Shown piece by piece: positions 37,324 to 48,930 of a stretch of 64,000 bases of DNA; positions within the stretch are counted from its first letter, which is position 1, and each line of letters begins with the position of its first letter. Where the stretch lies: positions 1-64,000 of the forward strand of contig NZ_CAKZJO010000040.1 of assembly GCF_936943645.1 (NCBI RefSeq). The letters run 5' to 3'. Source of the stretch: an uncultured Bradyrhizobium sp. (GTDB lineage Bacteria; Pseudomonadota; Alphaproteobacteria; Rhizobiales; Xanthobacteraceae). The position numbers and the translations under genes are program-made. Under the pieces are notes generated by a model. It was given only the letters and a program-made list of their open reading frames with translations, was not told the DNA's origin and searched no databases.

Positions 37324-38514
37324 TCAGTCGTTCGATTCGACCTGGACGCTCAGCAGGAAGGAATAGATGCTGGCGAACTGGTCGTCAGTGAAGACCTCCT
37401 TCCACGACGGCATGCCCTTGGCGGGACGCCCCTCATGCACGGTCTTCCAGAACGTGTCGCGCATGTCGTCGCCGTAGCGGTGACGCAGGAGCCGCAGGTC
37501 GATCTTCCGCTCGCTCTGGATGGCGTCGGGGCCGTGGCAATGCGCGCAGGTTCCGTTGAAGATCTCCTTGCCCGCACCGGCGATCTCCGTATTCGGCACG
37601 GCCGCATCGCCCTTGGTCTCGGTCGCCACCACGCTTGCGACCTGCGGCGCGACGGGCCCCGGACCGGTCCCGGTCGTGGTTTCCGCGGGCACGGCTTCAG
37701 TCGTGCCGAAGCGGACCGGCTGTCCGACCGGCAAGCCGTATTTCATCGCGAGATCGGCGATGGTGCGCTGAAGCGTCGGCAGGATCGCATCGACCCGATC
37801 GCGCAGCTCGCTCGATCCCTTGGCAAAGCCGATCGCGGCATCCCATGACAGGGCCTCGCCTTCAGTGAGCCGGATCTGATAGCGATCGCCGTAGGCGGTC
37901 ATGTTGAGCCAGCCGGCGACGGGCCCCCAGATGAAGGCGACGTCCGCCCTGCCCTGGTCGAGCGCCTGCATCGCTTCCTCGGGCGACAGCACGGTCACCT
38001 TCTGGATGTCGTCACGGGTCGCCAACAGGTTCTGCGGCGTGCTGGCGTACTGGACCGCGACGCGCTTGCCCCTGAGATCGTCCACGCCGCCGATCGCCTG
38101 CCCCTTCGCCGCGACCAGGGCATAACCCTCCTTCGCAAACGTGCTGGAGAAGATCACGGCCGGCCCCATGAAGTCCTCGGAGCGCGGCAAACCGATCATG
38201 GCATCGCACTGCTTGCCGAGCAGCGTGACCCGCACGGTCCGTTTGCCGAAATAGGATTTGTACCAGTCGTAAGTGATGGGCTGGCCGAGCGCCTGCGCCA
38301 GCGCCTGGCCGATCTCGACATAGAAGCCCGGCTGCGACGGATTATCGCTCGAGAACGGCAGATTGGTCGGATCGGCGCACAGACGGAACGGCTTGGTCTC
38401 GTCGGCATGGCCGGCGGTGGCTGATGCGATCACCGCAGACGCGGCGAGCCATGCGAGCCGTCCCGCGATGGCGCGAGGTCGGCTGTTGCGATTCCCTGGA
38501 TTGATCGGACGCAT
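37324..38514 (-). CDS. MxaJ/XoxJ-like substrate-binding protein fused to cytochrome c
   Basis: A 396-residue exported fusion. A signal peptide (about 1-37, cut before ADETKPF) is followed by a type-3 periplasmic-binding fold typical of quinoprotein-associated MxaJ/XoxJ proteins (FRLCADPTNLPFSSDNP... to about 265). A Pro/Thr/Val linker (about 275-312) leads to a monohaem cytochrome c domain with CAHCH at 323-327 and a probable axial Met in GMPSW. XoxJ and the cytochrome XoxG are normally separate proteins; here one chain could do both jobs, helping the dehydrogenase next door mature and taking its electrons. Start ATG 38514 (GGAG 6 nt upstream); 38529 possible. Confidence 0.88.
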   Translation of the reverse strand: MRPINPGNRNSRPRAIAGRLAWLAASAVIASATAGHADETKPFRLCADPTNLPFSSDNPSQPGFYVEIGQALAQALGQPITYDWYKSYFGKRTVRVTLLGKQCDAMIGLPRSEDFMGPAVIFSSTFAKEGYALVAAKGQAIGGVDDLRGKRVAVQYASTPQNLLATRDDIQKVTVLSPEEAMQALDQGRADVAFIWGPVAGWLNMTAYGDRYQIRLTEGEALSWDAAIGFAKGSSELRDRVDAILPTLQRTIADLAMKYGLPVGQPVRFGTTEAVPAETTTGTGPGPVAPQVASVVATETKGDAAVPNTEIAGAGKEIFNGTCAHCHGPDAIQSERKIDLRLLRHRYGDDMRDTFWKTVHEGRPAKGMPSWKEVFTDDQFASIYSFLLSVQVESND

Positions 38515-38602
38515 CCTCATCTCCGGCATTTGGGAATGGTTGGATCAGGCGTTGCGGCCCAGGATCTGACTGGCGCCGCCGCTGCGCGATGTCGAGAAAG
38601 CA

Positions 38603-38635
38603 CGCGCGTATCCCGTCTCCTTCGGGACACGCGCG
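38603..38635 (-). terminator. Hairpin between the PQQ dehydrogenase and the MxaJ-cytochrome fusion
   Basis: 13-bp arms 38603-38615 and 38623-38635 pair with one mismatch around a 7-nt loop. On the minus strand it falls 8 bp after the dehydrogenase stop and is followed by GCTTTCTC, a weak T-run. It could be an attenuating terminator, lowering expression of the fusion gene relative to the dehydrogenase. Confidence 0.6.
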
Positions 38636-38642
38636 CGAGTTG

Positions 38643-40358
38643 TCACTGGACGGAGAACACGAAGAGCGAACCGCCCTCGGGGGCTGCGGCTGTCATCTTC
38701 TTTCCAATATCGCCCAGGAACGCAGGTATCGCGGCCGTACGCCCGACGACGATGGCAACGTATTGCTTGCCGCCAACCTCATAGGTCACCGGCCCCGCGC
38801 CAATGCCGGAGCCGAGATTCCTGCTCCAGAGCACCTTGCCGTTCTTCGCATCGATGGCGCGGAAGTCGCCGTGAAGGTTGCCGGCGAACACGAGGCCGCC
38901 GCCGGTCGTCAGCGTTCCGCCGTTGAACGGCAGATCTTCCTTGATCGACCAGACCTTCTTCTGCGCCACCGGATCCCAGGCCACGAGCTCGCCGAGGAAG
39001 CCGCCGGGACCTTCCTTGGTCGGGAATTCGGCGCCGAGATAGAACACGCCGCGCTTGTAGGAAACGTCGGAGACCGACCAGTCCATGCAGACGTTGTTCG
39101 AGGGGATGTAGACGAGGCCGGTCTGCGGGTTGAACGACATCGGTTGCCAGTTCTTGCCGCCGATCAGGTTCGGGCAGATGTCCTTGGCGGGATGGTTCGG
39201 TCCCGGACGCTTGTCCGGATCCTCTTCCGCGCGCATCGTGTTGACGTCCCACTTCTTCGCCCAGTTCGAGAAGACATACTTCTCCGCCGAGAGAACCTTG
39301 CCGGTCTCGCGGTTGGCGACGAAGAAATAGCCGTTGCGATCCGCCTTCATCAGTGCCGGAACGGTGCTGCCGCCGATCTTCAGATCCGCCAGCACGGCCT
39401 CGTTGACGCCGTCATAGTCCCAGGCATCGGCCGGCGTGGTCTGGATGTGCCATTTGATCTTGCCGGTGTTGGGATCGAGCGCGAGCGTCGAAGCGGTGTA
39501 GAGATTGGTCAGCTTGCCGAAATTGCCGTCGCCGGTCGAACGCACGCCGGTGTTCCACGGACCGGGATTGCTGGTGCCCCAATAGACCGTGTCGGTCTTG
39601 GCATCGTAGGAGCCGACCAGCCAGGCCGCGCCGCCGCCGTGCTGGGCGGAATCGCCCTTCCAGGTATCGCCGCCGGGCTCGTCCGGGCTGGGAACGGTGA
39701 AGGTCTGCCACAATTGCTTGCCGGTGTTGATGTCGAAGGCCTGCAGCGAGCCGCGCACGCCGTACTCGCCGCCGCCGAAGCCGGTGATGACCTTGTCGCG
39801 CACGATCAGCGGAGGCGAGGTGATGACCGAGCCTTGCTTGTAGTCGACGACCTTGGTCGTCCAGAGCGACTTGCCGGTCGCGGCATCGAGCGCCGTCAGC
39901 TTGCCGTCGAGACGGCCGACGAAGATCTTTCCATCCGCATAGGAGACGCCGCGATTGTTCACGTCACAGCAGGCATATTGCAGCACGTCCTCGGGAATTT
40001 CGGGCTCCCAGGTCCACTTGCGCTGCCCGGTCGCGGCATCGAGCGCGTAGACGTATTTGGGTCCCCAGGAGCTCGACACGTACAGCGTGTTGCCGACGAC
40101 GATCGGCGAGGATTCGTTCGAACGCAACGACGCCAGCGAGAACGAATAAGCGAGCGTCAGCTTGCCGGCGTTCTCGGTATTGATCTGCTTCAGCGGACTG
40201 AAGCGCGTGTTGCCGTAGTCGTGGCCGGCAACGGCCCACTGGTTCTGGTCGGATTGCGCCTTGATCAGCGAGTCGTTGGCGCGGACGCCCGACGTGACGG
40301 CGGCAAGCATCGCAATCATCGAGATGCCAGCCAAGAATCCCTTTGTTCCAAAGGTCAT
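38643..40358 (-). CDS. PQQ-dependent alcohol dehydrogenase, lanthanide type (XoxF/ExaF-like)
   Basis: A periplasmic eight-bladed quinoprotein of 571 residues with a signal peptide (about 1-27). It has the vicinal disulfide Cys130-Cys131 and repeated propeller motifs such as ALDAATGQRKWTW. Predicted metal/PQQ ligands are Glu198 (GGGEYG), Asn264 (SNPGPW) and Asp314. Asp316 in DAWDYDG is the extra acidic residue that marks lanthanide-dependent enzymes; calcium MxaF has Ala there. It should oxidise methanol or another primary alcohol. Start ATG 40358, GGAGGGAA upstream. Whether it is XoxF or ExaF/PedH type needs phylogeny, so no symbol is given. Confidence 0.9.
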   Translation of the reverse strand: MTFGTKGFLAGISMIAMLAAVTSGVRANDSLIKAQSDQNQWAVAGHDYGNTRFSPLKQINTENAGKLTLAYSFSLASLRSNESSPIVVGNTLYVSSSWGPKYVYALDAATGQRKWTWEPEIPEDVLQYACCDVNNRGVSYADGKIFVGRLDGKLTALDAATGKSLWTTKVVDYKQGSVITSPPLIVRDKVITGFGGGEYGVRGSLQAFDINTGKQLWQTFTVPSPDEPGGDTWKGDSAQHGGGAAWLVGSYDAKTDTVYWGTSNPGPWNTGVRSTGDGNFGKLTNLYTASTLALDPNTGKIKWHIQTTPADAWDYDGVNEAVLADLKIGGSTVPALMKADRNGYFFVANRETGKVLSAEKYVFSNWAKKWDVNTMRAEEDPDKRPGPNHPAKDICPNLIGGKNWQPMSFNPQTGLVYIPSNNVCMDWSVSDVSYKRGVFYLGAEFPTKEGPGGFLGELVAWDPVAQKKVWSIKEDLPFNGGTLTTGGGLVFAGNLHGDFRAIDAKNGKVLWSRNLGSGIGAGPVTYEVGGKQYVAIVVGRTAAIPAFLGDIGKKMTAAAPEGGSLFVFSVQ

Positions 40359-40607
40359 GTATTCCCTCCACGATGTTGTTGTGCACGCCACGTTGGGCGT
40401 CGGAGCGCGTTGCGCCGTGATGCGCAGTTCGTCTGCGAGCCATCGTTCGAAATTACAGCATCGCCGTTTCGCGCTTAGTATAGGCGGAAGGTAGTAGTGC
40501 AAATCATTGGCAGCTTTCGCCGCTCATCCCGTTGTCGCGACTTGCGTCTTTGCCCTTATTTTACAGCTCGAAATGCGCCATCGAATTGAGGCGGCATCCC
40601 GCATCGG

Positions 40608-41057
40608 TCACGATGATGGCGCTACCACCGCTGCAAAATTGTCGAAGAAGTTCGCGGCGAGTTTTCGCGACGTCGAGTCGATCAATCGCGCGCCGAGTTG
40701 CGCGAGCTTGCCGCCGATCTGCGCGTCCGCCTCGTAGTGCAGGATGGTGACGTCAGGTGATTCTTCTTCCAGCCTGACCTTCGCGCCACCCTTGGCGAAG
40801 CCCGCGACGCCGCCGGCGCCTTCGCCGATGATGCGGTAACCGTTCGGCGCATCGATGTCGGCCAGCGTCACCTTGCCGCTGAACGTGGCTTTCACCGGAC
40901 CGACCTTCAACACCACCGTCGCCGTCATCTCCGTCGGCGAAGTCATCTCAAGCGATTGGCAGCCGGGAATGCAGCGCCTGAGAATGTCGGGATCGTTGAG
41001 CGCGGCCCACACCTTGGCTTTCGACGCCGGAATCCGCTGGCTGTCGTTCATCTGCAT
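40608..41057 (-). CDS. coxG: CoxG-type SRPBCC protein (CO dehydrogenase subunit G family)
   Basis: A 149-residue SRPBCC-fold protein: QRIPASKAKVWAALNDPDILRRCIPGCQSLE, then KVGPVKATFSGKVTLADIDAPNGYRI and GAKVRLEE, typical of CoxG. In Oligotropha and related bacteria CoxG helps anchor or mature CO dehydrogenase at the membrane. It is divergent from coxSLM across 507 bp, which supports the association. The C-terminal membrane-anchor helix found in some CoxG proteins is not obvious. Start ATG 41057 after GGTGGAAG; 41051 is possible. Confidence 0.82.
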   Translation of the reverse strand: MQMNDSQRIPASKAKVWAALNDPDILRRCIPGCQSLEMTSPTEMTATVVLKVGPVKATFSGKVTLADIDAPNGYRIIGEGAGGVAGFAKGGAKVRLEEESPDVTILHYEADAQIGGKLAQLGARLIDSTSRKLAANFFDNFAAVVAPSS

Positions 41058-41564
41058 CGCTTCCACCCTCAATTGTGTTTGTTCAGCGCGGATAAGGCGG
41101 CACTCGCCGTCGATCAATCGCCAGGAAGTAGGAGGGCGGGCAGACGCCGCGCCCAGGCGAGATGATCCCCACACACGACCACAACGAAATCAATGGCTTA
41201 GCTTCTTTTTACGTACTACCAAGATCGCGATTACAAAGCCGCGGGCACGTGCTCCTATTCGCGGCAACGAACGAAACATTGGGGGAGAACGATTTGCCAC
41301 AGGGCTGAATCCGCATGGCCGATCGCGGCGCCCTGCGGCATCGACGATGCGGCCTTCGCTGCGGACGACAAACCAGACTTTCCAGATTTGCCCGAGAGCT
41401 GCGCCAGGGATGGTGACGGCCCGGAGCATCATGATCGATTCGCGCGCCGTGACGGCCGCCCCGATGACCTTTCCATGACGCGAGGTCACCAAAATGCCAG
41501 TTGCAAAGTTCCGTTGCGCTGTTTCTAATTAGAACCAATCAAAATCATTCTGGGAGGACTTCAC
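41058..41564. promoter_or_regulatory. Divergent region between coxG and coxSLM
   Basis: About 507 bp with no supported gene. It carries the divergent promoters for coxG and the cox operon. The 90 bp nearest coxS are AT-rich (TTTCTAATTAGAACCAATCAAAATC) and include a short palindrome, CTAATTAG. I could not assign -35/-10 boxes. Small open frames here have no motif and no good ribosome binding site. Confidence 0.35.
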
Positions 41565-42050
<486 letters not shown>

Positions 42051-42135
42051 AGCGGCGCGCCTCGATAGAACAAATCACCGCTGCCGCTCTCGAAGGAAAG
42101 CGCAGCCATAAAATTTCCGGTCGGGAGGACCAGAC

Positions 42136-44478
<2,343 letters not shown>

Positions 44479-44493
44479 AGAGGAGGACCGAAG

Positions 44494-45294
44494 ATGTACC
44501 AGACCACCTATCATCGCGCCTCCTCGGTCGACGAGGCCGCCAGCCTGTTCGGCAAGAGCAGCGAAGCCAAGTTCCTCGCCGGCGGCCAGACGCTGCTGCC
44601 GGTGATGAAGCAGCGCCTCGCCAGCCCCTCCGACGTCATCGACCTCGGCAAGATCAAGGAGCTGCAGGGCGTCGAATTGTCGGGCGATACGCTGACCATC
44701 AAGGCCGCCACGATCTACTACGACATCATGACGAATGCCGATGTGAAGAAGGCGATCCCCGCGATTGCCCATCTCACTTCGGTGCTCGGCGATCCCGCCG
44801 TGCGTCACCGCGGCACGATCGGCGGCTCGATCGCCAACAACGATCCCGCCGCGGATTTCCCGGCTGCGCTGCTCGCGCTCGGCGCCACCGTGAAGACCAA
44901 CAAGCGGTCGATTGCGGCGGATGACTTCTTCAAGGGCCTGTTCACCACGGCCCTGGAAGACGGCGAGATCATCACCGCCGTGTCGTTCCCGGTGCCGGCG
45001 AAGGCGGGCTACGAGAAGATGCGGCATCCGGCCTCGCGCTTCGCGCTGACCGGCGTGTTCGTCGCGCAGACCAAGTCGGGCGAGGTTCGCGTGGCCGCCA
45101 CCGGCGCCTCGCAGAACGGCGTGATGCGCGTGCCCGCGATCGAAGCCGCGCTGAAGGCGAACTGGTCGCCGTCGGCGATCGACGGCGTGACGATCTCGGC
45201 GAACGGACTGCTGGCCGATATCCACGGCTCGGCGGAGTACCGCGCCAACCTCGTCAAGGTAATGGCACAGCGCGCGGTGAAGGCTGCGGGCTGA
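44494..45294 (+). CDS. coxM: Molybdenum hydroxylase FAD-binding medium subunit (CoxM-like)
   Basis: A 266-residue FAD subunit of the CO dehydrogenase/xanthine dehydrogenase family. FAD-binding motifs AGGQTLLP (about 29-36) and [16 protein letters not shown] (about 109-124) are present, followed by the CODH flavoprotein C-terminal domain. It accepts electrons from CoxS and passes them to the respiratory chain. It starts 15 bp after coxL with GAGGA upstream. The operon ends in a strong terminator 34 bp later, so no accessory genes (coxDEF) are co-transcribed here. Confidence 0.92.
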   Translation: MYQTTYHRASSVDEAASLFGKSSEAKFLAGGQTLLPVMKQRLASPSDVIDLGKIKELQGVELSGDTLTIKAATIYYDIMTNADVKKAIPAIAHLTSVLGDPAVRHRGTIGGSIANNDPAADFPAALLALGATVKTNKRSIAADDFFKGLFTTALEDGEIITAVSFPVPAKAGYEKMRHPASRFALTGVFVAQTKSGEVRVAATGASQNGVMRVPAIEAALKANWSPSAIDGVTISANGLLADIHGSAEYRANLVKVMAQRAVKAAG

Positions 45295-45327
45295 TCACAC
45301 CGCCAGCGTCTCGACACAAATTTTCCG

Positions 45328-45360
45328 CGGCGCGCACTTCGGTGCGCGCCGTTTTATTTT
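45328..45360 (+). terminator. Strong rho-independent terminator of the cox operon
   Basis: A perfect 10-bp GC stem (45328-45337 with 45342-45351) closes a TTCG tetraloop and is followed by TTTTATTTT. It lies 34 bp after coxM. It also overlaps the start of the longest open frame of the next gene, which argues that the CoA-transferase starts further in. Confidence 0.92.
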
Positions 45361-45497
45361 GGCCGTGCGGCATGAAAACCGCTTGCCTCACCAGCACGAA
45401 GGCGAGAAAAGTTAATCAGCCGATTAATTCTCTAAGAAGAAGGTCCGCGGCGATCGCCGAAGCATCGGTACTGCCCGCGACCCGAGGAAACAAAAAC

Positions 45498-46607
45498 GTG
45501 CTCGACAAATCAGCCCCGACATCCTCCGTCCGCACCTCCGGCCCGCTCTCGGGCTTCCGCATCGTTGAATTCGCCGGCATCGGGCCCGGCCCGTTCGCCT
45601 GCATGATGCTGGCGGACATGGGCGCGGACGTCGTCACGCTGGACCGGATCGGCGCGAAGAAGAGCATGAAGTCGGTGGCAGGACGCGGCCGCAAGGTGAT
45701 CGAGCTCGACCTGAAGGACAAGGCGGCGATCGCGCAAGTGCTGGACCTGCTCGCCAGCGCCGACGCTCTGGTCGAGGGCTTTCGCCCCGGCGTGATGGAG
45801 CGGCTCGGCCTCGGGCCGGACGTCGTGCTCGCGCGTAATCCAAAACTGGTCTACGGCCGCATGACCGGCTGGGGCCAGGAAGGCCCGCTGGCGAATGCCG
45901 CCGGCCACGACATCAATTATATCTCCATCACCGGTGCGCTCGCGGCGATCGGCACGAAGGAGGCGCCGGTGCCGCCGCTCAACCTCGTCGGCGATTTCGG
46001 CGGCGGCGCGCTCTATCTCGTCGTCGGCGTGCTCGCAGCGCTGCTCGAAGCGCAGAAGTCCGGCAAAGGTCAGGTGGTGGACGCCGCGATGTGCGACGGC
46101 GCGGCCTCGCTGATGTCGTTCTTCTTCGACATGACCACGCTGGGACGCTGGACCGAAGGCCGCGACCAGAACTTCCTCGACGGCGGCGCGCATTTCTACG
46201 GCGTCTACGAATGCGCCTGCGGGCACTTCGTTTCGATCGGCTCGATCGAGCCGCAATTCTACGCGCTGCTGCGCGAGCATGCGGGCCTGACGGATGCCGA
46301 TTTCGACGCGCAGATGAACCCCAAGGCCTGGCCGGCGCTGAAGGAGAAGCTGAAAGCGGTGTTCAAGAGCAAGACGCGCGAGGACTGGTGCAAGATCATG
46401 GAAGGCACCGACATCTGCTTCGCGCCGGTGTTGACGATGTCGGAGGCGACAAAGCATCCGCACATGGTCGCGCGCAACGTGTTCGTCGAGCGCCATGGCG
46501 TGAAACAGCCCGCACCGGCACCGCGATTCTCGCGCACGCCGTCGATGGTGCGCGAGCCGGAAGGCGCCGAGATCGGCGCGGTGACGGCGGCGTGGAAGGG
46601 GCGTTAG
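45498..46607 (+). CDS. CaiB/BaiF family CoA-transferase (alpha-methylacyl-CoA racemase-like)
   Basis: A 369-residue class III CoA-transferase or racemase. The N-terminal signature is [36 protein letters not shown]; then [23 protein letters not shown] [25 protein letters not shown] and the likely catalytic Asp in [14 protein letters not shown]. The GHDINY segment favours alpha-methylacyl-CoA racemase over formyl-CoA transferase. The GTG start at 45498 has GAGG about 10 nt upstream; the frame open from 45342 runs through the cox terminator. It appears monocistronic. Confidence 0.87.
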   Translation: MLDKSAPTSSVRTSGPLSGFRIVEFAGIGPGPFACMMLADMGADVVTLDRIGAKKSMKSVAGRGRKVIELDLKDKAAIAQVLDLLASADALVEGFRPGVMERLGLGPDVVLARNPKLVYGRMTGWGQEGPLANAAGHDINYISITGALAAIGTKEAPVPPLNLVGDFGGGALYLVVGVLAALLEAQKSGKGQVVDAAMCDGAASLMSFFFDMTTLGRWTEGRDQNFLDGGAHFYGVYECACGHFVSIGSIEPQFYALLREHAGLTDADFDAQMNPKAWPALKEKLKAVFKSKTREDWCKIMEGTDICFAPVLTMSEATKHPHMVARNVFVERHGVKQPAPAPRFSRTPSMVREPEGAEIGAVTAAWKGR

Positions 46608-46632
46608 CCCCTCTGCTGTCGCGTAACTCTCC

Positions 46633-46674
46633 GCTGTCGTCCCGGATCTGCGCGCGCTTGTCCGGGACGACAGC
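46633..46674. repeat. Dispersed repeat, CCCGGGACAAGCG family, minimal copy 4
   Basis: A 42-bp copy reduced to its termini: GCTGTCGTCCCGGATCTGCG and CGCGCTTGTCCGGGACGACAGC. It forms a long stem between the convergent CoA-transferase and hppD genes, where it may act as a transcription barrier. Confidence 0.75.
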
Positions 46675-46709
46675 TTTGGTTGGCGCGCGAGCGTAGCAAA
46701 CCCGGCAAG

Positions 46710-47828
46710 CTAAGCCGCGTTCCCCACCTTCAGCACCCCGCGCCGGATCTGGTCCTCCTCGATCGATTCGAACAGCGCCTTGAAATTGCCCTCGCCGAAT
46801 CCGTCGTCGCCCTTGCGCTGGATGAACTCGAAGAAGATCGGGCCGATCGCGTTCGCCGAGAAGATCTGCAGCAGCACCTTGGTCTGGCCGCCCTCGACCA
46901 CGCCCTCGCCGTCGATCAGGATGCCGTTCTTCTGCAGCCGTGCGAGATCCTCGCCATGCCTGGGCAGGCGTGCGTCGACCTTCTCGAAATAGGTCTCGGG
47001 GGGCGACGGCATGAAGGGCAGGCCGGATTCGCGCAGGCCTTCGATGGTGCGGTAGATGTCACGGCAGCCGCAGGCGATGTGCTGGATGCCCTCGCCGCGA
47101 TAGGTCTTCAGATATTCCTCGATCTGGCCGGAATCGCCGGCATCCTCGTTGATCGGAATCCTGATCTTGCCGTCGGGGCTGGTCAGCGCGCGCGAGAACA
47201 GGCCGGAGGCGCGGCCCTCGATGTCGAAGAAACGGATCTGGCGGAAGTTGAACAGTTTTTCGTAGAAGCCGGCCCAGACATCCATGCGGCCGCGATGGAC
47301 GTTGTGGGTGAGATGGTCGAGATAGAACAGGCCGGCCCCGACCGGCTTGGGATCGCGCGCACCCAGCCATTCGAACTCGGCATCGTAAGCCGAGCCCTTC
47401 GCGCCATAACGATCGACGAGATAAAGCAGGCTGCCGCCGATGCCCTTGATCGCGGGCACGTCGAGCGTCTTCTGCGCGGACGGGACATCAGCGGGCTCGG
47501 CGCCGAGCGCGATCGCGCGGTCATAGGCCGCCTTGGCATCGACGACGCGGAACGCCATCGACGGCGCACAGGGGCCGTGCGCGGCCACGAACTCATAGCC
47601 GTGCGCGCCGGGCTCCTCGTTGACGAGATAGTTGATGTCGCCCTGGCGATAGACCGTGATCTTCTTGGTCTTGTGGCGCGCGACAGGCGCATAGCCCATC
47701 AGCTTGAACAGCGCATGCAGCTCTTTCGGATCGGGATGCGCGTATTCCACGAACTCGAACCCGTCGGTGCCCATCGGATTGTCGGCGCTGACAGTGGCCG
47801 GCGGTGCATCGTGCGGAAACGGTCCCAT
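46710..47828 (-). CDS. hppD: 4-hydroxyphenylpyruvate dioxygenase
   Basis: A 372-residue Fe(II) enzyme that converts 4-hydroxyphenylpyruvate to homogentisate in tyrosine degradation. It has two vicinal-oxygen-chelate domains: GTDGFEFVEYAHPDP at the start, the first iron His in YLDHLTHNVHRG (about 176), the second in GIQHIACGCRDIY (about 257), and the Glu near the end in GPIFFEFIQRKGDDGFGEGNF, all family hallmarks. GGGAG lies about 8 nt before the ATG. It is divergent from an Lrp-type gene and near hmgA and fahA, completing three steps of the pathway. Confidence 0.96.
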   Translation of the reverse strand: MGPFPHDAPPATVSADNPMGTDGFEFVEYAHPDPKELHALFKLMGYAPVARHKTKKITVYRQGDINYLVNEEPGAHGYEFVAAHGPCAPSMAFRVVDAKAAYDRAIALGAEPADVPSAQKTLDVPAIKGIGGSLLYLVDRYGAKGSAYDAEFEWLGARDPKPVGAGLFYLDHLTHNVHRGRMDVWAGFYEKLFNFRQIRFFDIEGRASGLFSRALTSPDGKIRIPINEDAGDSGQIEEYLKTYRGEGIQHIACGCRDIYRTIEGLRESGLPFMPSPPETYFEKVDARLPRHGEDLARLQKNGILIDGEGVVEGGQTKVLLQIFSANAIGPIFFEFIQRKGDDGFGEGNFKALFESIEEDQIRRGVLKVGNAA

Positions 47829-47949
47829 GGTGTTCTCCCGAATGGTGGCTGGGAAGAACTATCCTTCATGGCGCGCGCAAGGAGCGTGCAAACGGGACGC
47901 ATTTTCGCTATCATATGCACGATCCGCGCACGAATTGGATAAATGACGC

Positions 47950-48429
47950 ATGATTCCGGTTGACGCCTTCGACCTCAGGATTCTCAGTGCCCTCCAGGAC
48001 GACGGCCGCCTCACCAACCAGGAGCTCGCCGACCTCGCCGGCCTGTCGGCCTCGCAATGCTCGCGGCGGCGGATGCGGCTGGAGGAGGACAAGGTGATCT
48101 CCGGCTATCACGCCGATCTCTCCAGCGAGGCGCTGGGCTTCGGCGTGATCGCCTTCATCCAGGTCGGGCTTGCGACCCATTCGCCCGATAATTCCAAACG
48201 CTTCCGCGCGCTGGTGAACCGCATCGACGAGATCCAGGAAGCCTATTCGCTGACCGGCGATGCCGATTACGTGCTGAAGGCCGTGCTGCGCGATCTCAAG
48301 GGCCTCTCCAACCTCGTCAACGATGTCCTGATGCCGCACCAGAGCGTGGCGCATGTGCGCTCCTCGATCGTGCTCGACCGGTTGAAGGAGAGCTCGCGAT
48401 TGCCGCTGAAGGAGATCAAGCCCGGCTGA
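47950..48429 (+). CDS. Lrp/AsnC family regulator divergent from hppD
   Basis: A 159-residue Lrp-type regulator: HTH (LDAFDLRILSALQDDGRLTNQELADLAGLSASQCSRRRMRLEED) and RAM domain (GVIAFIQVGLATHSPDNSKRF to VAHVRSSIVLDRLKESSRLPL). The 121-bp shared region with hppD suggests it responds to an aromatic amino acid or related acid and controls hppD (inference). It is not closely similar to the Lrp protein beside acdS. The ATG at 47950 is preceded by GGATAAA. Confidence 0.87.
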   Translation: MIPVDAFDLRILSALQDDGRLTNQELADLAGLSASQCSRRRMRLEEDKVISGYHADLSSEALGFGVIAFIQVGLATHSPDNSKRFRALVNRIDEIQEAYSLTGDADYVLKAVLRDLKGLSNLVNDVLMPHQSVAHVRSSIVLDRLKESSRLPLKEIKPG

Positions 48430-48500
48430 AATCGAGGGAACTACGTCATTCGCGCTAGGTGTGCGGTCTGCGATGATCCGCATCCGTCCGGAGATTTGCC

Positions 48501-48812
48501 ATGGCCCTCCAGCTTCGACCGAACTGCGAATATTGCGATTGCGACCTGCCGCCGGATGCGACGAATGCGCGGATCTGCTCCTATGAATGCACGTTCTGTG
48601 CGGACTGCGTCGAGACCAGGCTCTCCAACGTCTGCCCGAACTGCGGAGGCGGCTTTGCGCCGCGCCCGATCAGGCCGACCCAGGAATGGCGGCCGGGCGT
48701 CTGCGCGACCCGGCAGGTGCCGTCCGACAAGCGGGTGCATCTGAAATACAGCGTGGAAGACGTCGCCGCGCATTGCGCGCGGATCAGGGGCGTGCCGCCG
48801 GAGAGGCGGTAG
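48501..48812 (+). CDS. DUF1272 zinc-ribbon-like small protein
   Basis: A 103-residue, Cys-rich protein. The cysteines fall in CEYCDCDLPP, CSYECTFCADC and NVCPNCGGGF, a pattern typical of DUF1272 and consistent with two zinc sites. The C-terminal third is unremarkable. Function unknown. It sits downstream of the Lrp gene by 71 bp, and an 87-bp palindrome follows it. Confidence 0.85.
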   Translation: MALQLRPNCEYCDCDLPPDATNARICSYECTFCADCVETRLSNVCPNCGGGFAPRPIRPTQEWRPGVCATRQVPSDKRVHLKYSVEDVAAHCARIRGVPPERR

Positions 48813-48821
48813 ATTTCTCCA

Positions 48822-48908
48822 CGTCATTGCGAGGAGCCCTTGCGACGAAGCAATCCAGACTGCCGCCACGGAAAGATTCTGGATTGCTTCGCTGCGCTCG
48901 CAATGACG
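48822..48908. repeat. 87-bp dispersed palindrome, copy 2 (loop inverted relative to arms)
   Basis: Outer arms CGTCATTGCGAGGAGCCC... and ...CTGCGCTCGCAATGACG equal the reverse complement of the copy at 3869-3955. The 18-nt loop between GAAGCAATCCAGA and TCTGGATTGCTTC keeps the same orientation as that copy, with one base change (G to A). The central loop is therefore inverted relative to its arms. Confidence 0.87.
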
Positions 48909-48930
48909 GAGTTTGTGGCAACAGCGGATA

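Noticed and set aside
40470..40500. TATACT-like -10 box upstream of the PQQ dehydrogenase
   Set aside because: No acceptable -35 element sits at 16-18 nt spacing. The nearest TTGCAC is only 14 nt away, so I did not call a promoter.
48430..48500. GGAAC-N17-GTG upstream of the DUF1272 gene as an EcfG promoter
   Set aside because: The -10 element is GTG rather than GTT, so it fails the most conserved part of the consensus.
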